From: Thermoproteota archaeon
Lineage (GTDB): Archaea > Thermoproteota > Thermoprotei_A > Sulfolobales > Ignisphaeraceae
Direction: 5' to 3'
NCBI GenBank assembly: GCA_030550585.1
Contig: JAUQPB010000005.1
Span: forward strand, 36,962-100,961
Length of the DNA: 64,000 bases
The translations under genes were made by a program, and so were the position numbers. The notes under the pieces are model-generated. The model was given only the letters and a program-made list of their open reading frames with translations, did no database searches and was not told where the DNA came from. Positions 1 through 8,543 of the stretch are shown here, in pieces. Numbering within the stretch: the stretch's first letter is position 1; each line of letters starts with the position of its first letter.

Positions 1-797
1 TCTATTACACCTAGACCCACCTCCTTATCCCCTAACCTATCCAAAATTCCGATGTCTCTAAAGCCTCTATTGGCAAATTCTAGCGCTAGCTGACTAAACC
101 TAAGCCTGTCGAAGTAGTTGGCTAGAAGCTCGTAATTTCCATAGCATATGTGTATCCCCAGCTTTATGTTCACGCCCTTGGTAACCTCATTTACAGCATC
201 AATAGCCCACTCCATTTCCTTGGGACTTGTTGTTAGGGCAGGCTCATCAACTTGTACAAACAGCGCGCCTGCCTCCTCCAGCCTCTTGATCTCTGAATTA
301 ATGATTTTCGCAAGCTCGAATACCAGATCCTCCTTCGAGGGATAGTACTCGTTATAGCTCCAATCAGCTATTGTGTAAGGTCCTGTCACAGTTACTTTGA
401 GAACCCTTCTACTGCTTACCCTCCTAAGATACTGAAACTCTTCAACAACTATAGGCTTTTCATAGACAAGCCTCGAGACAACTGCGGGCTTGTTGAAGAA
501 GTTGTTTCCCCATACCCTCACAGGGCCATAGAATCTGAAACCTCTGATCCTCTCAGCAAAGTATTCTACCATGTCATCTCTGCGCATCTCTCCATCGCTT
601 GGAATGTCTATTCCAGCCTCCTCCTGCTCCCTAACAACAGCCTGCACAGCATCGTCAAAAGCCTCGCGAAGCTCCTCTACACCTATTCTACCAGCTCTAT
701 AGAGCTTAACAGCATATACAAGCCATCTAGGTCTGGGATAGCTACCTATAACAGTTGTGGGAAGCACAGGCAACTCCACATTCATCTCTTTGAGCAT
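1..797 (-). CDS. metE: Cobalamin-independent methionine synthase (MetE catalytic domain type), 3' end cut by the window
   Basis: The minus strand is open from the window edge to an ATG at 797 (a second in-frame ATG is at 785). The translation opens with the MetE signature TTVIGSYPRP. It continues with GIDIPSDGEMRRDDM, VTGPYTIADWSY and QVDEPAL, and carries the His and Cys zinc ligands of HICYGNY. Archaeal MetE proteins consist only of this catalytic barrel, which transfers a methyl group from a methyl-pterin donor to homocysteine or a related thiol. A TATA-like run near 850-860 (TATATAAAT read on the minus strand) fits a start at 797 or 785. About 265 codons are visible; the C-terminal end lies outside. 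It is divergent from thyX, another folate-linked gene. Confidence 0.88.
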   Translation of the reverse strand, partial: MLKEMNVELPVLPTTVIGSYPRPRWLVYAVKLYRAGRIGVEELREAFDDAVQAVVREQEEAGIDIPSDGEMRRDDMVEYFAERIRGFRFYGPVRVWGNNFFNKPAVVSRLVYEKPIVVEEFQYLRRVSSRRVLKVTVTGPYTIADWSYNEYYPSKEDLVFELAKIINSEIKRLEEAGALFVQVDEPALTTSPKEMEWAIDAVNEVTKGVNIKLGIHICYGNYELLANYFDRLRFSQLALEFANRGFRDIGILDRLGDKEVGLGVI

Positions 798-956
798 AGC
801 CAACCACACCCAGGGGGCTGTGAAGCAGCTCTACAGAGAACTCAGAACACTTGATTTATATAGAGACCCTCCATCCAATTTGCTGAACAGCTTATCTAAA
901 TCTGTTTTAGGACAGGTTTATCTAGATGCGCTCTCCAGTTATCTCGGCTATGGCGC

Positions 957-1703
957 ATGGCTACCGTTAGACTTGTCGCATATACAAAACCTGTTGTAGG
1001 CGAGGATCCCCGGAGGCTTGCTGTTCTAGCAGTCAAGGTTTCTGCCGGCAATCTCCACAAACGCGACTGGATCCACTACCTAACATTATATCCTGAAGAA
1101 CATGTCGGCGAACACATAGTCAAAGCCTCTCGGTATCCAGTGGTCTTAGAGCACATAGTCTTCACATTCCTAGTAGAGGACATATCCCGTGTCGCCAGCC
1201 ACCAGCTGGTTAGACACAGAATAGCCTCCTATACCCAAGAATCCCAACGCTATAGCGAAAGCTATATGAAGCAAGTCATCGAATGCCTCAATATCATTGG
1301 GGCGAGCAATGCCGAAAAAGCTTTTGAGATATTTAAAGAAAAGCCCAAAGATGTCTTACACTGCATAGAAAAGGGCTTTGTAGTACCTCCCCAAATCATG
1401 TCAAATAGCCAAGCACTACAAACATTCACAGAAGAGATTCTCAGAGCAATCTACAGCTACTACAAACTATTGAACCAGGGGATCAGCCTAGAGGACGCGA
1501 GATTCGCCATTCCACAAGCATCTAAAACACGACTCCTAGTCACACTAAACCTACGAGAACTACTCCACATCGCATGTCTCAGACTAAAACCAGAGGCACA
1601 GTGGGAGATAAGAGAAATAGTAGAAAAAATGTTAGCAGAGGCCTCAAAAATAGTTCCAGAAGCAACCGAACTACTAAAACTAACATGTAGTGACACAAAA
1701 TAA
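957..1703 (+). CDS. thyX: Flavin-dependent thymidylate synthase ThyX
   Basis: This 248-residue protein makes dTMP from dUMP using methylene-tetrahydropterin, FAD and NADPH. The ThyX signature RHRxxSxxxxSxR is present as RHRIASYTQESQRYS at about residues 86-100. A second family block, ARFAIPQ...NLRELLHIACLRL followed by AQWEIREI, contributes dUMP and FAD contacts. The ATG at 957 gives an N-terminus beginning directly with the first beta strand (TVRLVAYTKP). Length is normal for the family. It is divergent from metE, which competes for the same one-carbon carrier. The 3' end is followed by about 200 bp without a recognisable gene. Confidence 0.93.
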   Translation: MATVRLVAYTKPVVGEDPRRLAVLAVKVSAGNLHKRDWIHYLTLYPEEHVGEHIVKASRYPVVLEHIVFTFLVEDISRVASHQLVRHRIASYTQESQRYSESYMKQVIECLNIIGASNAEKAFEIFKEKPKDVLHCIEKGFVVPPQIMSNSQALQTFTEEILRAIYSYYKLLNQGISLEDARFAIPQASKTRLLVTLNLRELLHIACLRLKPEAQWEIREIVEKMLAEASKIVPEATELLKLTCSDTK

Positions 1704-1914
1704 AGAGCACTGCATTCGACAAGTTCAATCTATCACTATTATCATCTCTACATCTTCCACAATAGCTTATGGCGAGTCCATTTATCAAGTAAGATATTTT
1801 CTTCGATATAGATTGGTCATCCTTTTGTTAATAAGAATTGATACTGCTATGAAACTGTACTTCTTTAGCATATTCAAAGCTATTCCTTCCTAGAACATGG
1901 CATGCTTTTATATG

Positions 1915-2157
1915 ATGAAGATTTTTAGAGTTGTTGCCAAATTTAATGTTGGCTTCCCCTAAACTGTGGTCTATGGGTTTTTTGGGTATGTTAGGAATTT
2001 GCCTGATGGGAGTGTGGAGATACATGTTGAGGGGTCTGAGGATAGGGTTGATGCTTTTGTTGAGGCTGTTAAAGGTCTTAGGGAGTTTGATATATGGGAG
2101 GTTGAGTTGGTGAAAACGAGTGTTGTTGGATACAATGATTTTGTTATAGTGCCATAG
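1915..2157 (+). pseudogene. acyP: Broken acylphosphatase
   Basis: The C-terminal two thirds of an acylphosphatase are clear from about 1957: YGFFGYVRNLPDGSVEIHVEG, then the DAFVEAVKG helix and a final strand. In the same frame an ATG at 1915 encodes MKIFRVVAKFNVGFP and then a TAA. An intact family member has an N-terminal strand followed by GxVQGVGFR, whose backbone and arginine form the phosphate-binding loop, and then a helix. Here VQG and the residues after GF are missing and a stop sits at the joint, so about 15 codons look deleted. An ATG at 1966 could still give a 63-residue fragment, but it would lack the catalytic loop. I call it a recently decayed gene; a sequencing error alone would not restore the missing segment. 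Confidence 0.6.
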
Positions 2158-2182
2158 GCTAAGGCTCTATTCTGTTTGTGGT

Positions 2183-2623
2183 CTAGATGTCTACGACGAA
2201 TGTTGCGTACCACCTGCTGTTTTCTCTCCATATTCTCATCTCGTTATATGTAACTGCTTTGACAACTGTTCTAGGTTCGTGTTTGCCATGTTGAAACTCT
2301 TCTCCTTTTGCATACCCCTCTAAACAGATTATCTTCTCCTCGCCACTTTTCTCATACATTTTCAGAACCTTGAATTCTCCGAAAACGAGGTTTTTGCTGT
2401 CGTGGTGATAGAGCATCTCTTCTAGCCATCTGTAAAGCAGATTCTCCATATCATATCCACACACAGTAACAGGGATAGTCTCTCTGGGTTCAACTTTTGT
2501 GGTATCTGTAATGACTTCGAACATCGCTTTTGCCGCCTCTTCGAAAACAGCCTCCACACTCTCTCCCCAAACCTTTATAAGCACATCAGCAGTGTGGCTC
2601 ATAAACTCGTAGCCTCTATCCAT
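2183..2623 (-). CDS. Archease, activator of the RtcB tRNA-splicing ligase
   Basis: This 146-residue protein starts with the archease signature GYEFMSHTADVLIKVWG, where an Asp helps bind the metal. It continues with the AxxAMFEVITD helix, LLYRWLEEMLYHHDSKNLVF and the C-terminal VKAVTYNEMRI...YATFVVDI block. Archease speeds guanylation of the RtcB RNA ligase in tRNA splicing and RNA repair. It sits convergent to the broken acylphosphatase and divergent from the nicotinamidase, with about 75 bp between the two starts. No RtcB gene is in this window. Confidence 0.93.
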   Translation of the reverse strand: MDRGYEFMSHTADVLIKVWGESVEAVFEEAAKAMFEVITDTTKVEPRETIPVTVCGYDMENLLYRWLEEMLYHHDSKNLVFGEFKVLKMYEKSGEEKIICLEGYAKGEEFQHGKHEPRTVVKAVTYNEMRIWRENSRWYATFVVDI

Positions 2624-2697
2624 ATCACCACCAATCTGTAGAAACTATGCAACAAGGATTTTAAAGCTTGAAACAATATAAAATACTGGTGTTTTCC

Positions 2698-3288
2698 ATG
2701 GCAAAACTCAAGATTTTGCCCACAGACACTCTGATAATTGTTGACATGCAAAACGATTTCATGCCAGGTGGCGCCCTCCCAGTCCCCAATGCACTATCGA
2801 TAATCCCCACAATCAACAGGTATATAGAGGTGTTTGAGAAGGCAAAAGCAGTCGTTGTTGCCACAAGGGATTGGCACCCACAAAACCACATCTCATTCAA
2901 TACTAGGGGCGGTCCATGGCCGCCACACTGCATTCAAAATACATGGGGTGCTCAGTTCCACAAGGATTTGAAGCTGCCTAGAGACGCCATAGTGGTTTCG
3001 AAGGCGTTCAAAGAGGATAAAGAGGCTTACAGTGGATTCGAAGACACCGAGCTAGACTCTGTTCTGAGGCAACGTGGTGTGAGAAGGATTTTCGTGGCTG
3101 GTGTAGCCACAGAGTACTGTGTGAAGGCAACGGCTGAAGATGGCTTGAGGCTAGGCTACCAAGTGTTTATTTTGGAAGATGCTGTGAAGGGTATAAACAG
3201 CCCTCCAGGATCTGAGGAAAGAGCTATAGACAATCTTATAAGCAAGGGGGCTGTAGCTATAAGGATAGGCGATATTGTAACAGATTGA
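2698..3288 (+). CDS. pncA: Nicotinamidase / pyrazinamidase (isochorismatase family)
   Basis: This protein hydrolyses nicotinamide to nicotinate for NAD salvage. The catalytic triad is visible: Asp in IIVDMQNDFMPGGAL, Lys in VVSKAFKED, and the nucleophilic Cys in AGVATEYCVKATA. Metal ligands are supplied by the RDWHPQNHISF segment. The frame is open from a TTG at 2668, but TATA-like elements at 2659-2666 and 2675-2684 lie over or just beside that codon. I therefore choose the ATG at 2698 (196 residues), which gives a normal N-terminus. It is divergent from archease. Confidence 0.9.
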   Translation: MAKLKILPTDTLIIVDMQNDFMPGGALPVPNALSIIPTINRYIEVFEKAKAVVVATRDWHPQNHISFNTRGGPWPPHCIQNTWGAQFHKDLKLPRDAIVVSKAFKEDKEAYSGFEDTELDSVLRQRGVRRIFVAGVATEYCVKATAEDGLRLGYQVFILEDAVKGINSPPGSEERAIDNLISKGAVAIRIGDIVTD

Positions 3289-3358
3289 TTTGTGGTTAAC
3301 CGAGGTGAAGCGCAAAGCACAAAACATTTCTAAGTGTATAGAAGCCTAGGGCAGAGAC

Positions 3359-3901
3359 TTGAGCAGCGAGAACATAGCTAGCAAAGTGATAGAGTATCTG
3401 AAGTGGCATCCAAATGCAAAACCATCTGAAATAGCAGACTATCTAGGTGTTAGCCCAAGGCTTGTCAGAGCTGTTCTGGCAAAGCTGAGGGCAAGAGGTG
3501 TTGTGTCGAGGACAGAGAAAGGCTATGTACTAAGGGTGGAGGCACCTAAAACAGGTGTGAACACAGAGAAGATAGAGCAAAAGCCATTAGCAGACGTCAC
3601 AAATATTACTAGAGAAGATAGAATTGCACTAGAGTCGAGGGATGTTCAATCCAGGTTGAGCGAGCTGGAGAATAGAGTAGAGTCTATAGAGAAAACCATC
3701 AACGAGCTGAAGAGCGCCATAGACAGTAAAGCAATTGACAAAAACGCGGGGAAAACAACATGCAGAGAAATCTACGAAGCAATAGAGCTGGTGAAAATGG
3801 GTCTGGAATCCATTAGAGTGGGAGACCAGCACTCCCTCGATTCAGTGCTAAACGAACTTGAAGACGTTCTGGAGAGACTAAGGAAATGCTTGGCCAGCTA
3901 A
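3359..3901 (+). CDS. Winged-helix protein with C-terminal coiled coil
   Basis: This is a 180-residue protein from a TTG at 3359. Residues 1-65 form an MarR/Lrp-like winged helix: IASKVIEYLKWHPNAKPSEIADYLGVSPRLVRAVLAKLRARGVV with a short wing ending in GYVLRV. Residues 95-125 (RLSELENRVESIEKTINELKSA) have heptad periodicity, and a second helical stretch closes the protein. The layout suggests a dimeric DNA-binding protein, but I recognise no named family or ligand domain. The stop codon directly abuts the predicted C/D-box sRNA on the other strand. Confidence 0.75.
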   Translation: MSSENIASKVIEYLKWHPNAKPSEIADYLGVSPRLVRAVLAKLRARGVVSRTEKGYVLRVEAPKTGVNTEKIEQKPLADVTNITREDRIALESRDVQSRLSELENRVESIEKTINELKSAIDSKAIDKNAGKTTCREIYEAIELVKMGLESIRVGDQHSLDSVLNELEDVLERLRKCLAS

Positions 3902-3952
3902 TCAGTGGGAGGAATGATCAATCACCATTCAGTGCGACCGAAAGCTCATCAT
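3902..3952 (-). ncRNA. Candidate C/D-box sRNA (2'-O-methylation guide)
   Basis: Read on the minus strand the order is: box C ATGATGA (3952-3946), a 13-nt spacer, box D' CTGA (3932-3929), a 4-nt gap, a C'-like TGATTGA (3924-3918), a 12-nt spacer, and box D CTGA (3905-3902). The 12-13 nt spacers between C/D' and C'/D are the lengths archaeal guide RNAs need for the D+5 rule. Box C' deviates from the consensus by one insertion and no strong terminal stem is visible. It fills the short gap between two convergent genes. The call rests on pattern only. Confidence 0.5.
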
Positions 3953-4016
3953 CTCCACGCCTAGCCCTTAGATGGCGAAAACCTCCTTTAAGGCTTGCTG
4001 CTCTTCTAAGTCAACC

Positions 4017-4940
4017 CTATATAGGTTGCTCGGCTATAGAGTCTCTCGCTAGCGAAATATCCAACACTGATTTTGCGTATACAAAACCCTCTCTATACCC
4101 CGCAACAATCTCCTGGCCCTGGGACTCTATAGCACTGGAGAAGAGCCTGTATGCATCTTGAAGCAGCTTTCTGTGGAACACCACTATTGTTGTGATGATG
4201 TTGAAGCTCTTTGTACCCTTTGCCTCCTCACCAGGTGCTCTAGCAACTGCAACCTCTCTGCAGAGACTTCCAGAACGCGGCTTTTTGAAGCATATCTCTA
4301 CTCTTGCACCCCTAGCCCTGGGCCTCTCTTTGTACTCTTCAACAAATCTGTAAACACCCTTCTCCTCGTCATAGACAAGCCTCTTATCCGCAGGGGCCTC
4401 TACAACCCATTTGACAGAGGTCTCATAGCCAGTGGGCCCCAGCTTTACCCTGGCAAGGGCTAGCTCGCTTCCCTTCGAGGCTCTAAGCTCTATTTCCTTT
4501 GTCGGTATTTTCGATTTGTCTAGACACAAAACGACAATGTCTCTATATTCACCAGATTTGATGATAAAACCCGGTGCAATTGCCAGAACATTGTTTCCTC
4601 TATCGACATAGACGTAGAAAGAGCTGTTGCAGATTGTGTCGAGGTCTAGCACCGATGCTTCAACTTGTTGTGCATTAGCCACCTCTACCTTGCTGTGATA
4701 GCTGCTGCTCTTGCCATTGCTAACCCAGTACCCCTCTATATAAACATCTCCAATATCGATTGTGGCTACAGCTGGGAGGAAAAGCTTTTTGTCTTCGATG
4801 TGCATACCATATACAAATCTCTTCACCAAATCCTCTCTAGAGATGTGAAGAGCGTAAGACGCAACGATAGCGACAATGGCTATAGACATAAGGGCTATAG
4901 ATATGGATATGAAGGGATTGATTTGTATCTCAAAATACAT
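4017..4940 (-). CDS. Membrane-anchored hypothetical protein
   Basis: I do not recognise this 307-residue protein. Residues 10-32 are one strongly hydrophobic helix (ISISIALMSIAIVAIVASYA). It is followed by a polar, mostly beta-rich region, which suggests an N-terminal anchor with the rest outside the membrane. Several cysteines (DTICNSS, VVLCLDKS, EICFKK, GSLCRE) are spaced in a way compatible with disulfides, but that is speculation. The last 60 residues look helical. It lies upstream of the C/D-box sRNA candidate and in the same direction as the flavoprotein gene at 5016-6356. Confidence 0.65.
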   Translation of the reverse strand: MYFEIQINPFISISIALMSIAIVAIVASYALHISREDLVKRFVYGMHIEDKKLFLPAVATIDIGDVYIEGYWVSNGKSSSYHSKVEVANAQQVEASVLDLDTICNSSFYVYVDRGNNVLAIAPGFIIKSGEYRDIVVLCLDKSKIPTKEIELRASKGSELALARVKLGPTGYETSVKWVVEAPADKRLVYDEEKGVYRFVEEYKERPRARGARVEICFKKPRSGSLCREVAVARAPGEEAKGTKSFNIITTIVVFHRKLLQDAYRLFSSAIESQGQEIVAGYREGFVYAKSVLDISLARDSIAEQPI

Positions 4941-5015
4941 TTGCTGTACCCATATCCTATTTGGCTGTTCTCGAGCAAGTTTTTATACTGCTATTGTATG
5001 TGGGGGAGGGTTTGC

Positions 5016-6356
5016 TCATCTAAGTTTCTTATATGCATCTAGAGCAGCTGTGTAGAGTGGGTATGTAACTGGGGATGGCGTTAGCCATGGATGTGTAGCC
5101 ACTTGTAGTGATAACACATCTAGTAGGTGGGTCTTGCTCTGTATCAATATACTGACCATGTTTACCAATTCAGCGACCGATTGTCCTCCGGCTACTTGAG
5201 CCCCTATTATCTCTCCAGTTGTTTTTGACACTAACAGCTTTAGTTTTACTGTCTTGGCTCCTGGGAGTATAGTTGGGTGTTTGTCCACAGCCTCCGCAAC
5301 CCCAACAACATATTCTATCCCCTCTTCTCTAGCTCTGCTCTCTGTTATCCCCACGGCTCCGAGAACTACTTCCCCTATCCTAGTGGAGAACGCACCTACA
5401 TGTCCTATGTATCTACAAGACGTGTTGGTTGCCATATGTAGTGCAGCTACTCTAGCATCTGTTGTTGCGGCAGAGGCTAGCTGAACGAGCATTGGCTTTC
5501 CAGTGACTAGATCGAGCCTCTCCACACAGTCTCCAACAGCATAGACAATCGGGTTGCTAGATCTTCTACAGCTATCAACTACTATACCCCCTGTAACACC
5601 TATCCTCAGATTCATAGCCTTAGCCAAATCTGTGTTGGGCTCAACACCAATAGCTATAATAACGACATCAGCTGGAATCTCCTCGCCATTCGATAGCCTA
5701 ACCTTTTCAGCTCTCCCACTACCTAATATCTTTGAAACGGTTACACCAGTCTTTATATTCACACCACGCTTCTTCAGCTCCTCCTCAGCCAAAATAGCGA
5801 AATCCTCGTCAAAGTTCTTGAGAAGACAGTGGGGGAGAACCTCAACCAAGGTAACATTTTTACCTGTTTTCGAAAGGTCATCCGCTATCTCAACACCTAC
5901 AAAACCACCTCCAACAATAACTATATTCGAAGCCTCTTTAACAGCTTTGATCATCTCCCTCAGATAGTTATAGTCCTTGATGATGTGATAGACATTCTTC
6001 AGATCCTCACCATATACACCAAGTCTCTTGGGCCTAGAGCCGGTGGCTAAAACAAGTTTCTTAAAACCTAGCTCCCCACTTTTCAATGTCTTGACGGATC
6101 TTCCATTCAGATCAACAGATGCGACCTCATCAACAAAAATCTCAACACCTAGTTTGCGCAACGATTCGTCGCTAAGAATATTCTTATCGATGCTATCTAT
6201 AGAGTTGAATAGGTAGGGTATGGCACAGGGAATCAAAACCCTTTCCTCTCGCCTAATAACAGCAACAGACATCCCAGGGCTAAGCCTCTTCAACATAAGC
6301 GCAGTTGTGTAACCAGCTGGACCACCCCCAACAATCAAAACATCATATGCTTTCAA
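5016..6356 (-). CDS. FAD/NAD(P)-dependent disulfide oxidoreductase, CoA-disulfide reductase/NADH oxidase type
   Basis: This 446-residue protein has the single-cysteine architecture of CoA-disulfide reductases. It shows the FAD Rossmann motif VLIVGGGPAGYTTA (residues 6-19), the active-site region LIPCAIPY with redox Cys at about 44, an NAD(P) motif NIVIVGGGFVGVEIAD near 155, and the second FAD motif VYAVGDCVE. The C-terminal dimerisation domain is complete. Such enzymes reduce CoA disulfide, or oxygen/polysulfide, with NAD(P)H. The exact substrate cannot be read from sequence. It follows proC in the same direction with a 51-bp gap. Confidence 0.85.
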   Translation of the reverse strand: MKAYDVLIVGGGPAGYTTALMLKRLSPGMSVAVIRREERVLIPCAIPYLFNSIDSIDKNILSDESLRKLGVEIFVDEVASVDLNGRSVKTLKSGELGFKKLVLATGSRPKRLGVYGEDLKNVYHIIKDYNYLREMIKAVKEASNIVIVGGGFVGVEIADDLSKTGKNVTLVEVLPHCLLKNFDEDFAILAEEELKKRGVNIKTGVTVSKILGSGRAEKVRLSNGEEIPADVVIIAIGVEPNTDLAKAMNLRIGVTGGIVVDSCRRSSNPIVYAVGDCVERLDLVTGKPMLVQLASAATTDARVAALHMATNTSCRYIGHVGAFSTRIGEVVLGAVGITESRAREEGIEYVVGVAEAVDKHPTILPGAKTVKLKLLVSKTTGEIIGAQVAGGQSVAELVNMVSILIQSKTHLLDVLSLQVATHPWLTPSPVTYPLYTAALDAYKKLR

Positions 6357-6407
6357 CAGACTTCACCAATGTTGTAAGGGATGGATCAGAATTTATACCT
6401 CATTGTT

Positions 6408-7196
6408 TCAATCTTCTCGCAGCATTCGCTCGTACTCATCATATGCATCGTCCAATGCCTTCAAAAGCGTTTGTTTCGCTCCATACACATAGATCTTCTC
6501 TATAGCCTTTATAGTAACCCCCCTCGGCGTTATCACACTGTCTCTCAAATCGCTAACACTCTTCGCCTCTAGCAAAGCTCCAACACCCTGAAAAACTGTG
6601 GAGAGAGCCTTCTTAGCTATGTTGTATGGCACTCCAGCCCTTAGTGCAGACAATAGAAATGTGTCAAAAAGCTCTGCAACCATTGCCGGGGTTGACGCTG
6701 AGTAGAATGTTAGCATATCCAAGATTTTTTCATCGACCCACTCAACTGTTCCTAGAAGACTGAAAACCTTCTCCACATAATCATTCTTTCTACTCGGGGG
6801 CGAGAGTGCTATGAAACCCTTGTTTATTTCGACAGCCACGTTAGGCATTGCTCTATAGACTGTGGATTTTGGTAGCAGATTCTCAAGTTTTTTCAATGGT
6901 GTTGCAGCCGCTATGGATACAACAATTTTGTTGCTAGCAAAATCGGCTAGGTTTTTCAGAGCCTCCTCAACATCCCCAGGCTTTACAGCAACAATAATGA
7001 TGTTAGAGACTGTGAATACGTCCTCGGCACTCCCCACCACTCTAAATCCAAGAGACTCTGCATCTGCTCTAGCCTGAGGAGCCTTGTCATAGACTGTTAA
7101 ACAAGCTTTTTCTATACCTGCCTTTGCAAAGCCCACTGCTATTGCTTTACCCATTCTGCCAAAGCCTATCAATCCTATTCTCAGACACTGGGACAA
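6408..7196 (-). CDS. proC: Pyrroline-5-carboxylate reductase
   Basis: This 262-residue protein reduces pyrroline-5-carboxylate to proline. The N-terminal dinucleotide fold is IGLIGFGRMGKAIAVGFAKAG. Family blocks VVAVKPGDVEEAL, YRAMPNVAVEINKGF and the C-terminal helical block FYSASTPAMVAELFDTFLLSALRAGVP (with LRDSVITPRGVTIKAI) are all present. TPxG and SPA-type motifs are typical of ProC. Length is normal. It is divergent from the aminotransferase at 7258, with about 60 bp between the starts. Confidence 0.9.
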   Translation of the reverse strand: MSQCLRIGLIGFGRMGKAIAVGFAKAGIEKACLTVYDKAPQARADAESLGFRVVGSAEDVFTVSNIIIVAVKPGDVEEALKNLADFASNKIVVSIAAATPLKKLENLLPKSTVYRAMPNVAVEINKGFIALSPPSRKNDYVEKVFSLLGTVEWVDEKILDMLTFYSASTPAMVAELFDTFLLSALRAGVPYNIAKKALSTVFQGVGALLEAKSVSDLRDSVITPRGVTIKAIEKIYVYGAKQTLLKALDDAYDEYERMLRED

Positions 7197-7257
7197 GCAA
7201 TTGCACCACCTATAGCTCTGATCAACAGGTTTTTATACTCTAGCGACAGAAGATTTT

Positions 7258-8490
7258 TTGTTGGTGCATCCATTGAGGCAAGCACCAACGAGCGCTATAA
7301 GAGATGTTATAGATTTTCTGAGGGGGGAGACAGGCTTCATATACACAGCAAAGGCTAGAGAGCTGTCTAAGAAGGGCTTCAAGGTTATAAACTTTGGTGT
7401 GGGGCAACCAGATTTTCCAACACCGAAGCACATAGTTGAAGAGGCTAAGAAGGCTCTTGACGACGGCTTCACAGGGTATACAGAGGTTGCTGGGATACCA
7501 GAGCTTAGACAGGCTATAGCAGAGTATTTGAATGAGAGATACGGATCTGATGTAAAACCGGATGAGGTTATTGTCACACCTGGTGCAAAAGCAGCTTTGT
7601 TCCTAGCCTTCGCAGCCTATATAAGACCTGGTGACGAGGTTATAATCCCAGACCCCTCATACTATGTATACCCCGAGATAACAAAGTTTCTCGGTGGAAA
7701 ACCTGTTTACGTGCCACTGAAGTGGCTTGGCTCTGAGAGAGGCTTTGAACTAGATGTAGATGCAATTGAAAAAGCTATAACAAGCAAGACCAGGGCCGTA
7801 GTTATAAACAATCCACACAACCCAACAGGAGCCCTATTCACGCCAAAGGAGATTACAAAGATTTTTGAAATAGCTACTGAGAGAAACATTCTCGTTATAG
7901 TAGATGAGATCTATGACAACTTTGTCTATGAAGGAGATTTCAAGTCTTTCATAAGCTTCGAGAACTGGAGAGACTACGTAGTCTATACAAATGGGCTCTC
8001 AAAAACGTTCTCAATGACTGGCTGGAGACTTGGATACCTAGTCGTCAGAAGAGAGATAGCATCTAGGCTAACAAAACTCGCTGTAAATGTGTGGACCTGC
8101 GCCACCTCATTTGTTCAAAGAGCTGGGGTAAAAGCACTAAAAGGTGATTGGGGGCCGGTGAAAGAGATGATAGAAACTTTTAGAAGAAGAAGAGATATCA
8201 TGGTTAGCGAGCTCAGCAAAATCGATGGTGTGGCTGTGTGGAGAAGTAGGGGGGCATTCTACCTGTACCCCAACATCAGAAAAGTTTTGGACAAGCTCGA
8301 CACAGATGTTGAAACATTTGCAAATAGGCTTCTAGAGGAGAAGCATGTAGTCTTGTTGCCGGGAACTGTATTCTCTGAAACAGATTTTGGCAGAAATTTC
8401 ATAAGACTAAGCTTTGCATTGAATGAAGAGCTCATTGTCGAGGGTGTCAATAGATTGAAGAGTTTTATATATGAACACAAAAAGCTGTGA
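7258..8490 (+). CDS. Class I/II PLP aminotransferase (aspartate/aromatic type)
   Basis: This 410-residue aminotransferase contains the PLP-lysine block TNGLSKTFSMTGWRLGYLV (Schiff-base Lys in SKTF). It also has the NNPHNPTGALF motif with the Asn contacting PLP and VDEIYDNFVY with the Asp that pairs with the pyridine nitrogen. FIRLSFA contains the Arg that holds the substrate carboxylate. Fold-type I aminotransferases of this subgroup usually act on Asp, Tyr or Phe; the amino acid cannot be settled here. A TATA-like TTTTATAC at 7231-7238 is 25 bp before the TTG at 7258, which supports this start. Confidence 0.88.
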   Translation: MLVHPLRQAPTSAIRDVIDFLRGETGFIYTAKARELSKKGFKVINFGVGQPDFPTPKHIVEEAKKALDDGFTGYTEVAGIPELRQAIAEYLNERYGSDVKPDEVIVTPGAKAALFLAFAAYIRPGDEVIIPDPSYYVYPEITKFLGGKPVYVPLKWLGSERGFELDVDAIEKAITSKTRAVVINNPHNPTGALFTPKEITKIFEIATERNILVIVDEIYDNFVYEGDFKSFISFENWRDYVVYTNGLSKTFSMTGWRLGYLVVRREIASRLTKLAVNVWTCATSFVQRAGVKALKGDWGPVKEMIETFRRRRDIMVSELSKIDGVAVWRSRGAFYLYPNIRKVLDKLDTDVETFANRLLEEKHVVLLPGTVFSETDFGRNFIRLSFALNEELIVEGVNRLKSFIYEHKKL

Positions 8491-8543
8491 TTCTGTGAAA
8501 TGTTTTAGAGACTCTGATTAGAGTATATCGATGGTGATAGGAC

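Noticed and set aside
757..999. 80-codon plus-strand ORF across the metE start
   Set aside because: Antisense to the conserved metE N-terminus and overlapping the thyX start; composition not protein-like.
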